From Prevotella sp. (GTDB lineage: Bacteria > Bacteroidota > Bacteroidia > Bacteroidales > Bacteroidaceae), in NCBI GenBank assembly GCA_017557185.1, contig JAFZAP010000008.1:1-47564 (forward strand): a stretch of 47,564 nt of DNA. The letters are read 5' to 3'. The position numbers were made by a program, and so were the translations under genes. The notes beneath the pieces are model-generated. The model worked only from the letters and a program-made list of their open reading frames with translations, ran no database searches and had not been told where the DNA came from. Every line of letters starts with the position of its first letter. The stretch's first letter is position 1. Below are positions 1 through 7,529 of this stretch, piece after piece.

Positions 1-513
1 ACCACCCAATTCTGTATAAACCTCGCGACGAATGCCCATATTATAGGAGCGGGGGAAGAACTTGTCGAGTTTCGCCTTTCCGCCGCGGATGCCACCCGTT
101 GTGAAGAACGAAGTCATTGAGTAGCTGATGGCCTTCTGCACAGGTGTGAACGACTCGTTGGCTGCATCGGGGCCACCCCAGGCATCACAAGGATGGCTGG
201 CGAGTTCAGTCGTAACCGCCTTAAGATAGCCGTCAGGCAGGACTACATCGCTGTCGAGCACGATGAGCCATTCGCCCGAAGCTCGTGCGGCGCCGTAGTT
301 GCGGCTCTGGCCAGGTCCGCTATTGCGTTTCAGGAAATACTTCAAATCGAGCCGCTCTTTATATTTTCGACACACTTCATCGCAAGGGACACTCGAGCCA
401 TCCTCGACGATGATGACTTCAAAATCCTTCTCCTCTTGTCTACAGAGACTTTCGAGCAGTTCGTCCACTTCGTCAGGACGGTTATAGACGGGAACAATAA
501 TTGAGTATTTCAT
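1..513 (-). CDS. Glycosyltransferase family 2 (partial, C-terminus beyond the left edge)
   Basis: A family 2 glycosyltransferase that would transfer a sugar from a nucleotide-sugar donor, probably in cell-surface polysaccharide synthesis. The translation starts MKYSIIVPVYNRPDEVDEL, the typical GT-A opening. It continues with an EDGSS segment near residue 38 and a DSD metal-binding motif (LIVLDSDVV) near residue 87. The 171 codons visible run off the window without a stop, so the length and any membrane segment at the C-terminus are unknown. It lies on the same strand as efp, downstream of it, but an inverted repeat at 557-603 separates them. Acceptor and donor cannot be read from this fragment. 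Confidence 0.9.
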   Translation of the reverse strand, partial: MKYSIIVPVYNRPDEVDELLESLCRQEEKDFEVIIVEDGSSVPCDEVCRKYKERLDLKYFLKRNSGPGQSRNYGAARASGEWLIVLDSDVVLPDGYLKAVTTELASHPCDAWGGPDAANESFTPVQKAISYSMTSFFTTGGIRGGKAKLDKFFPRSYNMGIRREVYTELGG

Positions 514-556
514 GATAATGGGTTGTTGAGTAACGGAAATAGGAAAACGAGCAACG

Positions 557-603
557 AAAAATGAGTAATGAGTAATGGCGATCACTACTCACTACTCATT
601 TTT
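557..603 (-). terminator. Inverted repeat downstream of efp, likely terminator, built from heptamer repeats
   Basis: Arms 557-574 and 586-603 are complementary over 18 bases with one mismatch and are bordered by A and T runs, as in a bidirectional rho-independent terminator. Each arm is made of 7-base repeats (ATGAGTA twice; CACTACT twice), linking it to the heptamer-repeat family seen elsewhere in the window. Confidence 0.6.
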
Positions 604-625
604 CACTTCTCAGCAAAGAAGCATC

Positions 626-1192
626 TTACTCCTTCACGCGCTGCAGGTAGCTGCCGTCGCGAGTGTCGACCAGCACGAGTTCGCCCTCGTCGATGAACAG
701 GGGAACGCGAATCTCAACACCTGTCTCCAGCGTAGCGGGCTTCAGGGTGTTGGTAGCGGTGTCGCCCTTGATACCAGGCTCGGAGTGTGTGACGCGAAGA
801 GTAGTCTTCACGGGCATCTCCGCGTAGAGGATCGTGTTGGTGTCGGCATCGCTCACCACTTCCACCACGTCGCCTTCCTTCATGTATTCCACGCCAGTGA
901 TGAGATCCTTGGCGATGGGAATCTGGTCGTAGGTCTCCTGGTTCATGAAGATGTAATCCTGGCCCTCCAGATAGAGGTACTGATAGGCACGGCGCTCAAC
1001 GCGAACGTCCTCGAGCGACTCACCGATGTTGAAGCGCTTCTCCAGCACGCGACCGCTGACAACATCCTTCAGCGTGGTGCGCATGATCGTATTTCCCTTA
1101 CCCGGCTTCACGTGCAGGAAGTCGATGCAGAAATACAGCTTGCCGTCCATGCGGATGCAAGTTCCTTTTTTGATGTCTTGTGATTTAATCAT
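626..1192 (-). CDS. efp: Elongation factor P
   Basis: Elongation factor P, which binds between the P and E sites of the ribosome and relieves stalling at polyproline stretches. The protein has 188 residues, the usual length. The N-terminal KOW-like domain carries HVKPGKGNT, with Lys32 at the loop tip that contacts the P-site tRNA and is the usual modification site. Two OB-fold domains follow (GESLEDVRVERRAYQYLY; C-terminal VPLFIDEGE). An in-frame ATG at 1243 would add 17 residues, but MIKSQDIKKGT is the conserved N-terminus, so the start is at 1192. A TATCTTTG -7 element on the minus strand lies at 1252-1259. Confidence 0.97.
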   Translation of the reverse strand: MIKSQDIKKGTCIRMDGKLYFCIDFLHVKPGKGNTIMRTTLKDVVSGRVLEKRFNIGESLEDVRVERRAYQYLYLEGQDYIFMNQETYDQIPIAKDLITGVEYMKEGDVVEVVSDADTNTILYAEMPVKTTLRVTHSEPGIKGDTATNTLKPATLETGVEIRVPLFIDEGELVLVDTRDGSYLQRVKE

Positions 1193-1251
1193 TGCTTGAC
1201 TTATCTTTAAAATTATCGTATAAAAGTCGGATATGTAGCCCAAAAGCGCTG

Positions 1252-1259
1252 CAAAGATA
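1252..1259 (-). promoter_or_regulatory. Bacteroidetes-type -7 element for efp
   Basis: The minus strand reads TATCTTTG, matching TAnnTTTG, 60 bases before the efp ATG. I see no convincing TTTG -33 box at 19-21 bases upstream, so this is a partial promoter match. It lies back to back with the rpmH promoter. Confidence 0.5.
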
Positions 1260-1310
1260 CAAATAAATTATAAAAAATCGCAGTTTTTGTGATGAAAATT
1301 CACGTAATTC

Positions 1311-1341
1311 TTTGTTATTTCGAAAATTATGCGTACTTTTG
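1311..1341 (+). promoter_or_regulatory. rpmH promoter (TTTG-N19-TACTTTTG)
   Basis: TTTG at 1311-1314 and TACTTTTG at 1334-1341 are separated by 19 bases. This is the -33/-7 arrangement used by the Bacteroidetes primary sigma factor. It gives a leader of about 45 bases before rpmH. Confidence 0.75.
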
Positions 1342-1389
1342 CACCCCCAAAGTGTGGAATTCAACAAAAAATAAAACAACAATAGAACA

Positions 1390-1545
1390 ATGAAAAGAAC
1401 ATTTCAGCCCCACAACCGTCGCCGCGTGAACAAGCATGGTTTCCGCGAGCGCATGGCAACGAAGAATGGTCGTCGCGTGCTGGCTTCTCGCCGCGCCAAA
1501 GGCCGCAAGAAGTTGACAGTATCTGATGAGAATCACGGCAAATAA
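1390..1545 (+). CDS. rpmH: 50S ribosomal protein L34
   Basis: Ribosomal protein L34, a small, highly basic component of the large subunit. The 51-residue translation starts [18 protein letters not shown] and contains the family signature [21 protein letters not shown]. It has its own promoter at 1311-1341 and a strong terminator at 1567-1610, so it appears monocistronic here. In many bacteria rpmH adjoins rnpA and dnaA, but here the neighbours are efp and a PASTA protein. Confidence 0.97.
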   Translation: MKRTFQPHNRRRVNKHGFRERMATKNGRRVLASRRAKGRKKLTVSDENHGK

Positions 1546-1566
1546 TCTGCTGTGAGCAATGACGAC

Positions 1567-1610
1567 AAAAAGGCAGCACGGGTAGCGATACCTCTGCTGC
1601 CTTTTGTTTT
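1567..1610 (+). terminator. Rho-independent terminator after rpmH
   Basis: The arms AAAAGGCAGCA and TGCTGCCTTTT enclose a loop of about 16 bases and are followed by a T-rich tail, 22 bases after the rpmH stop. Confidence 0.85.
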
Positions 1611-1640
1611 GGCACAAAATAGCAAAAAATGTGCAAGATT

Positions 1641-1672
1641 TTTGGTGTTGTTCTTTTTTTTGAATATCTTTG
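1641..1672 (+). promoter_or_regulatory. Promoter of the PASTA-rluD-ddl unit (TTTG-N20-TATCTTTG)
   Basis: TTTG at 1641-1644 and TATCTTTG at 1665-1672 with a 20-base spacer, 22 bases before the ATG at 1695. Confidence 0.75.
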
Positions 1673-1694
1673 CACCTAAATTAATAAGGTATCA

Positions 1695-2408
1695 ATGAAG
1701 ACATCAGAGTTTTTCGGAAAATTCAAGAGTGGCTACTTGTGGGGCAACCTGCTGGCGATGGCCGTAGTGGTAGTGCTGCTCATCGTCGGTGTGAAGTATG
1801 CTCTCGACGTGTATACCCATCATGGCGAAAGCCTGACGGTGCCGAGTGTGAAGCACAAGAAATACAAGGATGCCGAGCGCATTCTCGACGACCTGGGGCT
1901 CGTCGTTGTGGTTTCCGACACGGGCTACGTGAAGACATTGCCGCCCGACGTCATCCTCGAACAGTCTATCGAGGCAGGCGAGAAAGTGAAGTCGGGACGC
2001 ATCATCTATCTGACGGTGAATGCGCTGAAGACCCCCACCATCACTTTACCCGACATCATCGACAACAGTTCGCTGCGCGAGGCGATGGCGAAGCTCACGG
2101 CGATGGGCTTCAAGCTCGCTATGCCGCAGTTTGTGCCTGGCGAGAAAGACTGGGTCTATGGTGTGCTAGTAGGCGGCAAGAGCGTTGTGACGGGCGCGAA
2201 GATCTCGGTTGAAGACTCGCTCGTCATCCAGGTAGGCAATGGTATGCGCGATGCCAGCGATTCTGTGAACTACATCGATCCCATCTATCCCGAGGAGGAA
2301 GATGCCATCGATGAGTTTGAAATCATGGACGATGTCACTCCTGCCGACAAGCCTGAGGCTACGGCAACCGAGAAGAAGACTACTACAACCACTACGACGA
2401 CTGAGTAA
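1695..2408 (+). CDS. PASTA domain-containing membrane protein
   Basis: A 237-residue protein with a short cytoplasmic start, one transmembrane segment (about residues 18-38, LLAMAVVVVLLIVGVKYAL) and at least two PASTA repeats (about 47-110, VPSVKHKKYKDAERILDDL; about 115-180, LPDIIDNSSLREAMAKL). PASTA domains bind peptidoglycan fragments or beta-lactams, but no kinase or transpeptidase domain is present here. The C-terminal 40 residues are acidic and end in a run of threonines, probably a disordered tail. rluD begins 4 bases after the stop and ddl follows, so the cell-wall link fits the operon. The exact role is unknown. Confidence 0.88.
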   Translation: MKTSEFFGKFKSGYLWGNLLAMAVVVVLLIVGVKYALDVYTHHGESLTVPSVKHKKYKDAERILDDLGLVVVVSDTGYVKTLPPDVILEQSIEAGEKVKSGRIIYLTVNALKTPTITLPDIIDNSSLREAMAKLTAMGFKLAMPQFVPGEKDWVYGVLVGGKSVVTGAKISVEDSLVIQVGNGMRDASDSVNYIDPIYPEEEDAIDEFEIMDDVTPADKPEATATEKKTTTTTTTTE

Positions 2409-2412
2409 TTGC

Positions 2413-3510
2413 ATGAATGACGAACTGATTGATGAGGCTGGTCTGGTCGATGGTGAGCTGGAAAGCGATGTCGACGAGATTGACGGTCCTGAGCTCTACG
2501 AGCACTTTCGTTTTGTCGTAGATCCCGGACAGGCTGTTCTGCGTGTCGACAAGTACATGCAGGAGAAGATGCAGCACTCGTCGCGCAACCGCATTCAGAA
2601 AGCGGCCGACGCTGGTTTCGTGCATGTGAACGACCGGCCTGTGAAGAGTAATTACAAGGTGCGGCCAGGCGATGTGGTGACGCTGATGCTCGACCGTCCG
2701 CGCCACGATAGCACCATCGAACCTGAGGATATTCCGCTTGATATCGTCTATGAGGACAATGACCTGATGGTTGTCAACAAACCGGCTGGAATGGTGGTGC
2801 ATCCCGGTGCCGGCAACTTTCACGGCACACTCATCAATGCTGTGGCCTGGCATCTGAAGGGCGACTCGCGATTCAACGCCAACGACCCGGAGGTAGGACT
2901 CGTCCACCGCATCGACAAGGATACCAGCGGTCTGCTTGTTGTGGCAAAGACTCCCGAGGCTAAGTCGAAGCTGGGCGTTCAGTTCTTCAACCACGACACC
3001 CATCGCTCCTATCTGGCACTCGTCTGGTGCAACTTCACCGAAGAGGAGGGCCGCATCGAAGGCAACATAGGCCGCGACCCGAGGGATCGACTGCGCATGA
3101 TGGTGTTTCCCCCCGACTCGGAAATCGGCAAGCCCGCCGTTACCCACTGGCGTGTTGTCGAGCGGTTCGGCTACACGACGCTCGTTGAATGCCGGCTGGA
3201 GACAGGCCGCACCCACCAGATTCGTGCCCACATGCGATCCATCGGCCATCCGCTGTTCTGCGACGAGCGATATGGCGGCACCGAGATTCTGCGTGGTCAG
3301 CGCAGCAGCACCTATAAGGCTTTCATCCAGAATTGTTTCCAACTCTGTCCGCGACAGGTGCTCCACGCCCAGACGCTGGGCTTCCGGCATCCCACCACGG
3401 GTGAGCAGATGGATTTCACTTCGCCGCTACCCGACGACATGCAACAGCTTCTAGCGAAGTGGCGTACTTACATCCACGGAACAACCGCCGACTTAACACT
3501 TGAAAATTGA
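2413..3510 (+). CDS. rluD: RluD-family 23S rRNA pseudouridine synthase
   Basis: Isomerises uridines to pseudouridine in rRNA. An S4 RNA-binding domain lies at about residues 40-95 (LRVDKYMQEKMQHSSRNRI). The RsuA/RluA catalytic domain follows, with the signature HRIDKDTSGLLVVAK, in which Asp168 is the expected catalytic residue. GRTHQIRAHM occurs near residue 266. At 365 residues it is slightly longer than E. coli RluD because of an acidic N-terminal extension. I chose ATG 2413 (MNDELIDEAGL), four bases after the preceding stop. The open frame reaches 2302, but that part overlaps the PASTA gene in another frame. The stop codon lies within a heptamer-repeat stretch (3500-3527). RluD rather than RluC is suggested by similarity only. 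Confidence 0.9.
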   Translation: MNDELIDEAGLVDGELESDVDEIDGPELYEHFRFVVDPGQAVLRVDKYMQEKMQHSSRNRIQKAADAGFVHVNDRPVKSNYKVRPGDVVTLMLDRPRHDSTIEPEDIPLDIVYEDNDLMVVNKPAGMVVHPGAGNFHGTLINAVAWHLKGDSRFNANDPEVGLVHRIDKDTSGLLVVAKTPEAKSKLGVQFFNHDTHRSYLALVWCNFTEEEGRIEGNIGRDPRDRLRMMVFPPDSEIGKPAVTHWRVVERFGYTTLVECRLETGRTHQIRAHMRSIGHPLFCDERYGGTEILRGQRSSTYKAFIQNCFQLCPRQVLHAQTLGFRHPTTGEQMDFTSPLPDDMQQLLAKWRTYIHGTTADLTLEN

Positions 3511-3527
3511 TAACTGAAATAGATAAT
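3500..3527 (+). repeat. Degenerate heptamer repeat at the rluD/ddl border
   Basis: Four 7-base units, TTGAAAA, TTGATAA, CTGAAAT and AGATAAT, span the rluD stop (TGA at 3508) and end just before the ddl ATG. Confidence 0.5.
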
Positions 3528-3528
3528 T

Positions 3529-4530
3529 ATGAACACAATGAAAAGAACAATAGCCATCGTTTGTGGTGGTGATTCTTCAGAACACGATGTCTCTTTGCGC
3601 TCGGCACAAGGACTCTACTCCTTCTTCGACCACGACCGCTACGATGTCTATATCGTCGATGTCAAGGATACCGACTGGCATGTTGATTTGCCCGACGGTA
3701 CCACACAGAGGATTGACAAGAACGAATTCTCATTCAAACTCGATGGAAAGACCGTGTGGTTCGACTATGCCTATATCACCATTCACGGCACACCTGGCGA
3801 AAATGGCATCATGCAGGGATATTTCGACCTGCTCCACGTGCCTTATTCCACCAGTTCCGTACTCGTCGAGGCGCTGACTTTCGACAAGTTTGCGCTGAAC
3901 AACTACATGCGCGCCTTCGGTGTGACGGTGGCCGACAGCATCTTGTTGCATCGTGGTGAGGAAGACAAATACACGGAGGAGGAGATTGAACAGCGACTGG
4001 GTATGCCCTGCTTCGTGAAGCCTACTGCCGATGGAAGCAGTTTTGGCGTGTCGAAAGTGAAGAATGCCGATCAGCTGGCACCGGCTCTGCGCAATGCCTT
4101 TATGGAGTGCGAACAGGTGATGATTGAGCAGTTCCTCGACGGAACCGAGGTCACCGTAGGCTGTTACAAGACAAAGGAGAAATCCGTGGTGTTCCCCGTC
4201 ACCGAGGTAGTCACGTCAAACGAGTTCTTCGACTACGACGCGAAGTACAACGGCCAGGTACAGGAAATCACGCCTGCCCGTATCTCACCTGAGCTCACCG
4301 CAGCCCTGCAGGCCGAGACGTCGCGCATCTACGACATCCTGCATTGCAACGGAATCATCCGCATCGACTACATCGTGACAAAGAACCCCGATGGCTCAGA
4401 CCGTATCAACATGCTCGAAGTCAATACCACACCTGGCATGACCCCCACCAGTTTCATTCCTCAGCAGGTTCGCGCCGCCGGCCTTGACATCAAGGACGTG
4501 CTGACGGAGATAGTAGAAAATCAGTTCTGA
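3529..4530 (+). CDS. ddl: D-alanine--D-alanine ligase
   Basis: Joins two D-alanines using ATP to make the dipeptide that ends the peptidoglycan stem. The 333-residue protein has the family's usual length and ATP-grasp layout. The N-terminal motif is IVCGGDSSEHDVSL. The middle domain carries FVKPTADGSSFGVSKV, with the ATP-binding Lys and Ser loop. The C-terminal metal and substrate site is LEVNTTPGMTPTSF. ATG 3529 is used; ATG 3538 (MKRTIAIV) is an alternative that would lose three residues. The gene lies 18 bases after rluD and is probably co-transcribed from 1641-1672. The stop is followed at once by a heptamer array. Confidence 0.95.
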   Translation: MNTMKRTIAIVCGGDSSEHDVSLRSAQGLYSFFDHDRYDVYIVDVKDTDWHVDLPDGTTQRIDKNEFSFKLDGKTVWFDYAYITIHGTPGENGIMQGYFDLLHVPYSTSSVLVEALTFDKFALNNYMRAFGVTVADSILLHRGEEDKYTEEEIEQRLGMPCFVKPTADGSSFGVSKVKNADQLAPALRNAFMECEQVMIEQFLDGTEVTVGCYKTKEKSVVFPVTEVVTSNEFFDYDAKYNGQVQEITPARISPELTAALQAETSRIYDILHCNGIIRIDYIVTKNPDGSDRINMLEVNTTPGMTPTSFIPQQVRAAGLDIKDVLTEIVENQF

Positions 4531-4535
4531 TTTTC

Positions 4536-4563
4536 TAGGTAATAGGTGATAGGTTATAGGTTT
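4536..4563 (+). repeat. Heptamer repeat array (TAGGTnA)
   Basis: Four consecutive 7-base units, TAGGTAA, TAGGTGA, TAGGTTA and TAGGTTT, start 5 bases after the ddl stop. Units of complementary type (CCTATTA) lie on the far side of the next gene. Confidence 0.75.
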
Positions 4564-4611
4564 GATTACTTTGGCTAGTTGATTATGGTTCTACCGAGGA
4601 CAAAAAGCATA

Positions 4612-4977
4612 ATGGAAGTAAAGTCTGAGGCTTTTTCTGAAAGAATAATCAAACTACATGATTATCTTCTTAACGAGAAGCATGAGAAAGTCATCTCAGA
4701 TCAAATCTACCGAAGTGGTACAAGTATTGGAGCCAACATTGCGGAAAGCCGTTTTGCACAAAGCGATCCAGACTTTATAAGCAAGTTGAGCATAGCTCTG
4801 AAAGAGGCTAATGAAACATGCTATTGGTTGAATTGTCTTGGCAAGAGAAACATCATTGACCAACAAGGTCACCAATCCATGCTTAATGATGCTATCGAAT
4901 TAGTTAAAATCCTTACGTCAGCTATCAAAACAAAGAAGAAAAATATGGCAAAGGAAGACGACAACAGCGAAAGGTAA
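4612..4977 (+). CDS. Four-helix bundle protein (23S rRNA intervening-sequence protein family)
   Basis: A small helical protein of the family first noted in 23S rRNA intervening sequences and related to the accessory proteins of diversity-generating retroelements. Diagnostic stretches are SEAFSERIIKLHDYLL, YRSGTSIGANIAES and FISKLSIALKEANETCYWL. From ATG 4612 it has 121 residues, the usual length. An ATG at 4585 would add nine residues, and a GAGGA 11 bases upstream favours 4612. No reverse transcriptase or rRNA gene is nearby, so it is an orphan copy; its biochemical function is unknown. It is flanked by period-7 repeats in opposite orientation (4536-4563 and 4998-5060), and its composition is more AT-rich than its neighbours, which fits insertion between ddl and the acyltransferase. 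Confidence 0.88.
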   Translation: MEVKSEAFSERIIKLHDYLLNEKHEKVISDQIYRSGTSIGANIAESRFAQSDPDFISKLSIALKEANETCYWLNCLGKRNIIDQQGHQSMLNDAIELVKILTSAIKTKKKNMAKEDDNSER

Positions 4978-4997
4978 TCATAGGGAAAGGTAGTCAC

Positions 4998-5060
4998 ACC
5001 TATTACCTGTTACCAATCAGCGAAGTGTAATCACACCTGTTACCTATTACCTATTACCTA
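4998..5060 (+). repeat. Heptamer repeat array (CCTATTA), two blocks
   Basis: One block reads CCTATTA, CCTGTTA, CCAATCA and another CCTGTTA, CCTATTA, CCTATTA, CCTA, each led by a TCACA word. The two blocks look like imperfect direct copies of one another. The units are the reverse complement type of the array at 4536-4563. Confidence 0.75.
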
Positions 5061-5067
5061 ATTTTTT

Positions 5068-6285
5068 ATGGAAAAAATTTTTGACGATATTCGACCTTAT
5101 GAGGCAGAGGAGATGCAGCAGGCATTTCGCGAGTTGCTCGATGACCGCCAGTTCAATCTTGTACTGAAAGGTTTCGCGCCTTGGCTGCCGAAGACCTTGC
5201 GCAAGGGTGCGCTGCGACTGGCCTTCACGGGTGTGAAGACGCCCCTGCAGTTTCAGAAGCGCTTCATGAAACCTGTCGTGAACCACATCATCCGCCGGCA
5301 TACCGATGGCTGCACCTTCGATGATACGGAACTGAAGGGTTTCGATTCTAACACCCTTCAGGCGAAGCGACAGCAGGCGTCGAGCGACGATTCCTCGCCT
5401 CGGTTCACCTTCGTCAGCAATCATCGCGACATCGTACTCGACTCGGCATTCCTCTCGATGTTGCTCCTCAAGTCTGGCTATCCCACTACTGTCGAGATAG
5501 GCATTGGCGACAACCTGCTCATCTATCCTTGGATCAAGCGGCTGGTACGAATGAACAAGGCGTTCACCGTGCGCCGTTCGCTCACACCAAGGGCTATGCT
5601 CGAGTCCAGCCAACTCATGAGCAGCTACATCCACTATGCCGTGAATACCAAGCGCGAGAACATCTGGATTGCTCAGCGCGAAGGCCGTGCCAAGGACAGC
5701 GACGACCGCACGCAAGATGCCGTGCTGAAGATGCTGGCAATGGGAGGTGAAGGAGTTCCTGCCGACAGGCTACGCGACTTGAACATAGTGCCGCTCACCA
5801 TCAGCTACGAATACGACCCTTGCGACTACTTGAAGGCACAGGAGTTCCAACAGAAGCGCGACAACCCTGCCTTCAAGAAGAGCCGCCAGGACGACCTCGA
5901 CAATATGAAAACGGGCATCTTCGGCTACAAGGGTCGCGTGACGTATCGCTGTGCGGCACCTATCAACACATGGATCGACGAGCTCGCCTCGCTGCCTAAG
6001 ACCGAGTTCTACACCGCTCTCAGCCAGCGCATCGACACCGAGCTTCACCGCAACTACGAGCTCTATCCCTGCAATTACATTGCACTCGATTTGCTGAATG
6101 GCAACCGTGAGCAAGATGAACACTACACAGAAGCCGACGTGGCCCACTTCGAACAGTATCTCGTCGGACAACTTGCAAAGGTCAACATCCCCGATAAGGA
6201 CGAGCCGTTCCTCCGCGAGCGCATCCTCACCATGTATGCCAATCCGCTGCGCAACTATTTAAATAGTAATAAGGTAACAGCGTAA
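5068..6285 (+). CDS. 1-acyl-sn-glycerol-3-phosphate acyltransferase-like protein
   Basis: A member of the glycerolipid acyltransferase (PlsC) superfamily, expected to transfer an acyl chain to a glycerophosphate or related lipid at the membrane. The catalytic NHxxxxD motif is FVSNHRDIVLDSAFL near residue 112. A second conserved block is IWIAQREGRAKDSDDRT near residue 200, corresponding to the family's glycerol-phosphate binding region. At 405 residues it is much longer than a classical PlsC (about 240), with extra N-terminal and C-terminal regions that I do not recognise. I see no clear transmembrane helix. The acyl acceptor cannot be determined from sequence alone; haemolysin-type ornithine-lipid acyltransferases are an alternative. 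Confidence 0.82.
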   Translation: MEKIFDDIRPYEAEEMQQAFRELLDDRQFNLVLKGFAPWLPKTLRKGALRLAFTGVKTPLQFQKRFMKPVVNHIIRRHTDGCTFDDTELKGFDSNTLQAKRQQASSDDSSPRFTFVSNHRDIVLDSAFLSMLLLKSGYPTTVEIGIGDNLLIYPWIKRLVRMNKAFTVRRSLTPRAMLESSQLMSSYIHYAVNTKRENIWIAQREGRAKDSDDRTQDAVLKMLAMGGEGVPADRLRDLNIVPLTISYEYDPCDYLKAQEFQQKRDNPAFKKSRQDDLDNMKTGIFGYKGRVTYRCAAPINTWIDELASLPKTEFYTALSQRIDTELHRNYELYPCNYIALDLLNGNREQDEHYTEADVAHFEQYLVGQLAKVNIPDKDEPFLRERILTMYANPLRNYLNSNKVTA

Positions 6286-6295
6286 CAAAGTAATT

Positions 6296-7012
6296 ATGGA
6301 AAGGAAAGTCTTTATAAAGGGAAGTTGTTTTGTCACTCTGCTGCTTTGCAGTCTTATTACTCTGTCTTGCACAAGTGAGGCCTACGATACTGGCGACGGC
6401 GACTACAGCTACCTTCGTGCCGACTTTGTGGAAATCCATACCTTTGAAGCACGAAAGATCGACTATGCCATCAGCGACGAAGGCAAGCGAATCACGCCTG
6501 ATCGGCCTTTCTCCGTGAAGTGGGCAGAGAAGGGCGACACCCTCTATCGCGCCCTGTTCTACTACAACCAAGAGCCCGATGCTGCCGCCGAGCCGCTGAG
6601 CCTGCAACCCGTCTATGTGTTGTGGCCAAAGGATTCCGTTGATGTCAAGGCGCAGAAATACGACCCCGTCTCCTTCGAGAGTGCGTGGGTTAGCACCTGC
6701 CAGCGTACCGATCTCACGATCAAAGCCGACCAATCGTCACCCGTCACCCATTATCTCAACTTCGTGTTCCTCGTGAAGACCGGCCAGCCCGACGATGAGA
6801 AAGCCCGCCAGAGCATTGGTGTCATCAGCGAAAAGAGCGACGACGGCTCCCTGCAACTCACCCTTCTCCACGACCAGGGTGATGTTCCCCAATACTATAG
6901 CAGCCGTATCTACGCCAGCATCCCGCTCACTGCCAGCCAGTTGCAGCAGACCGTCACCCTCCACATCAACACATACAACGGTCTCTTTACGCGCACCTTT
7001 ATGGCTCCATAG
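6296..7012 (+). CDS. NigD-like lipoprotein
   Basis: A 238-residue predicted lipoprotein. The signal sequence ends in ITLSC, with Cys25 as the lipidation site. The rest is beta-rich (YLRADFVEIHTFEARKIDYAI; YLNFVFLVKTG) and resembles the NigD-like family common in Bacteroidales, which was first named beside bacteriocin genes but mostly has no proven role. The family call rests on general layout rather than a diagnostic motif. It starts 10 bases after the acyltransferase stop and is probably co-transcribed. A good terminator follows at 7059-7098. Confidence 0.65.
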   Translation: MERKVFIKGSCFVTLLLCSLITLSCTSEAYDTGDGDYSYLRADFVEIHTFEARKIDYAISDEGKRITPDRPFSVKWAEKGDTLYRALFYYNQEPDAAAEPLSLQPVYVLWPKDSVDVKAQKYDPVSFESAWVSTCQRTDLTIKADQSSPVTHYLNFVFLVKTGQPDDEKARQSIGVISEKSDDGSLQLTLLHDQGDVPQYYSSRIYASIPLTASQLQQTVTLHINTYNGLFTRTFMAP

Positions 7013-7058
7013 AGCAACTTCTCGCTAGATTCCCTTCCTAAAAACGACTAATACATCA

Positions 7059-7098
7059 GAGGGTTCCACTTTTTCATAAAGGTGGAGCCCTCCTTTTT
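7059..7098 (+). terminator. Rho-independent terminator after the NigD-like gene
   Basis: GAGGGTTCCACTTT pairs with AAAGGTGGAGCCCTC (with G-T pairs) and is followed by CCTTTTT. Confidence 0.8.
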
Positions 7099-7472
7099 AA
7101 TGCCCTGAATATTGCTTTTATGAGCCCAAAACATTGCTTTAATATGTCTGGAGCAATGCCCTAATATAACGATAGAATTGCCCTAGTTTTGCAAATCAAC
7201 TTATTTTAATCTGTAAATTAACTTAATTTGATGAGTAAATTAACTTAATTTGCTAAGTAAAATAACTTAATTTACTGAATAAATTAACTTAATTTACCGC
7301 ACAAATTAACTTAATTTACTTTACTACCTCATTGCTCTAGTATTATAAGACCATTGAGATAGACAAATAAAAGGATTGCTCTTGACACACGAAAAGGCTG
7401 CTTCACGACCTTCTAAACACCGTGAATCAATCAGTTGTCTTTTATTTAAGCACAAATCACACGATACAAATG
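7099..7472. other. Intergenic region between convergent genes, no gene seen
   Basis: This 370-base AT-rich stretch holds the 22-bp palindrome array (7191-7322). Upstream of it are several scattered ATTGC/GCAAT words (near 7110, 7130, 7152 and 7177), with CATTGCT again just after the array near 7330. A short open frame at 7376 has no recognisable product. I see no tRNA or convincing small-RNA promoter. Confidence 0.6.
7191..7322 (+). repeat. Array 1: six 22-bp units carrying a 19-bp palindrome
   Basis: Six contiguous units of exactly 22 bases start at 7191, 7213, 7235, 7257, 7279 and 7301. The consensus is GTAAATTAACTTAATTTAC, a palindrome around a central C, plus three variable bases. The outer unit at 7191 is the most degenerate. 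The same unit, with the same period and orientation, forms a second array at 26727-26836. Spacers of about 3 bases rule out CRISPR. Confidence 0.95.
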
Positions 7473-7513
7473 AAAAACCCTCTCATTCCAAACGAGGAAC
7501 GAGAGGGTTTTTA
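7473..7513 (-). terminator. Terminator of tdh
   Basis: CCCTCTC and GAGAGGG, with an inner TTCC/GGAA pairing and A and T runs outside, form a strong hairpin. It lies 17 bases beyond the tdh stop and could work in both directions. Confidence 0.85.
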
Positions 7514-7529
7514 TTTGGGGTTGCTGTTA

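Noticed and set aside
2392-3390. 332-codon open frame opposite rluD
   Set aside because: It is antisense to a gene with intact RluD motifs, has no recognisable domain and no promoter of the local type.
7191-7322. Could the 22-bp arrays be CRISPR?
   Set aside because: The conserved part is about 19 bases with only 3 variable bases between, there are no unique spacers of 25-45 bases, and no cas genes are present.
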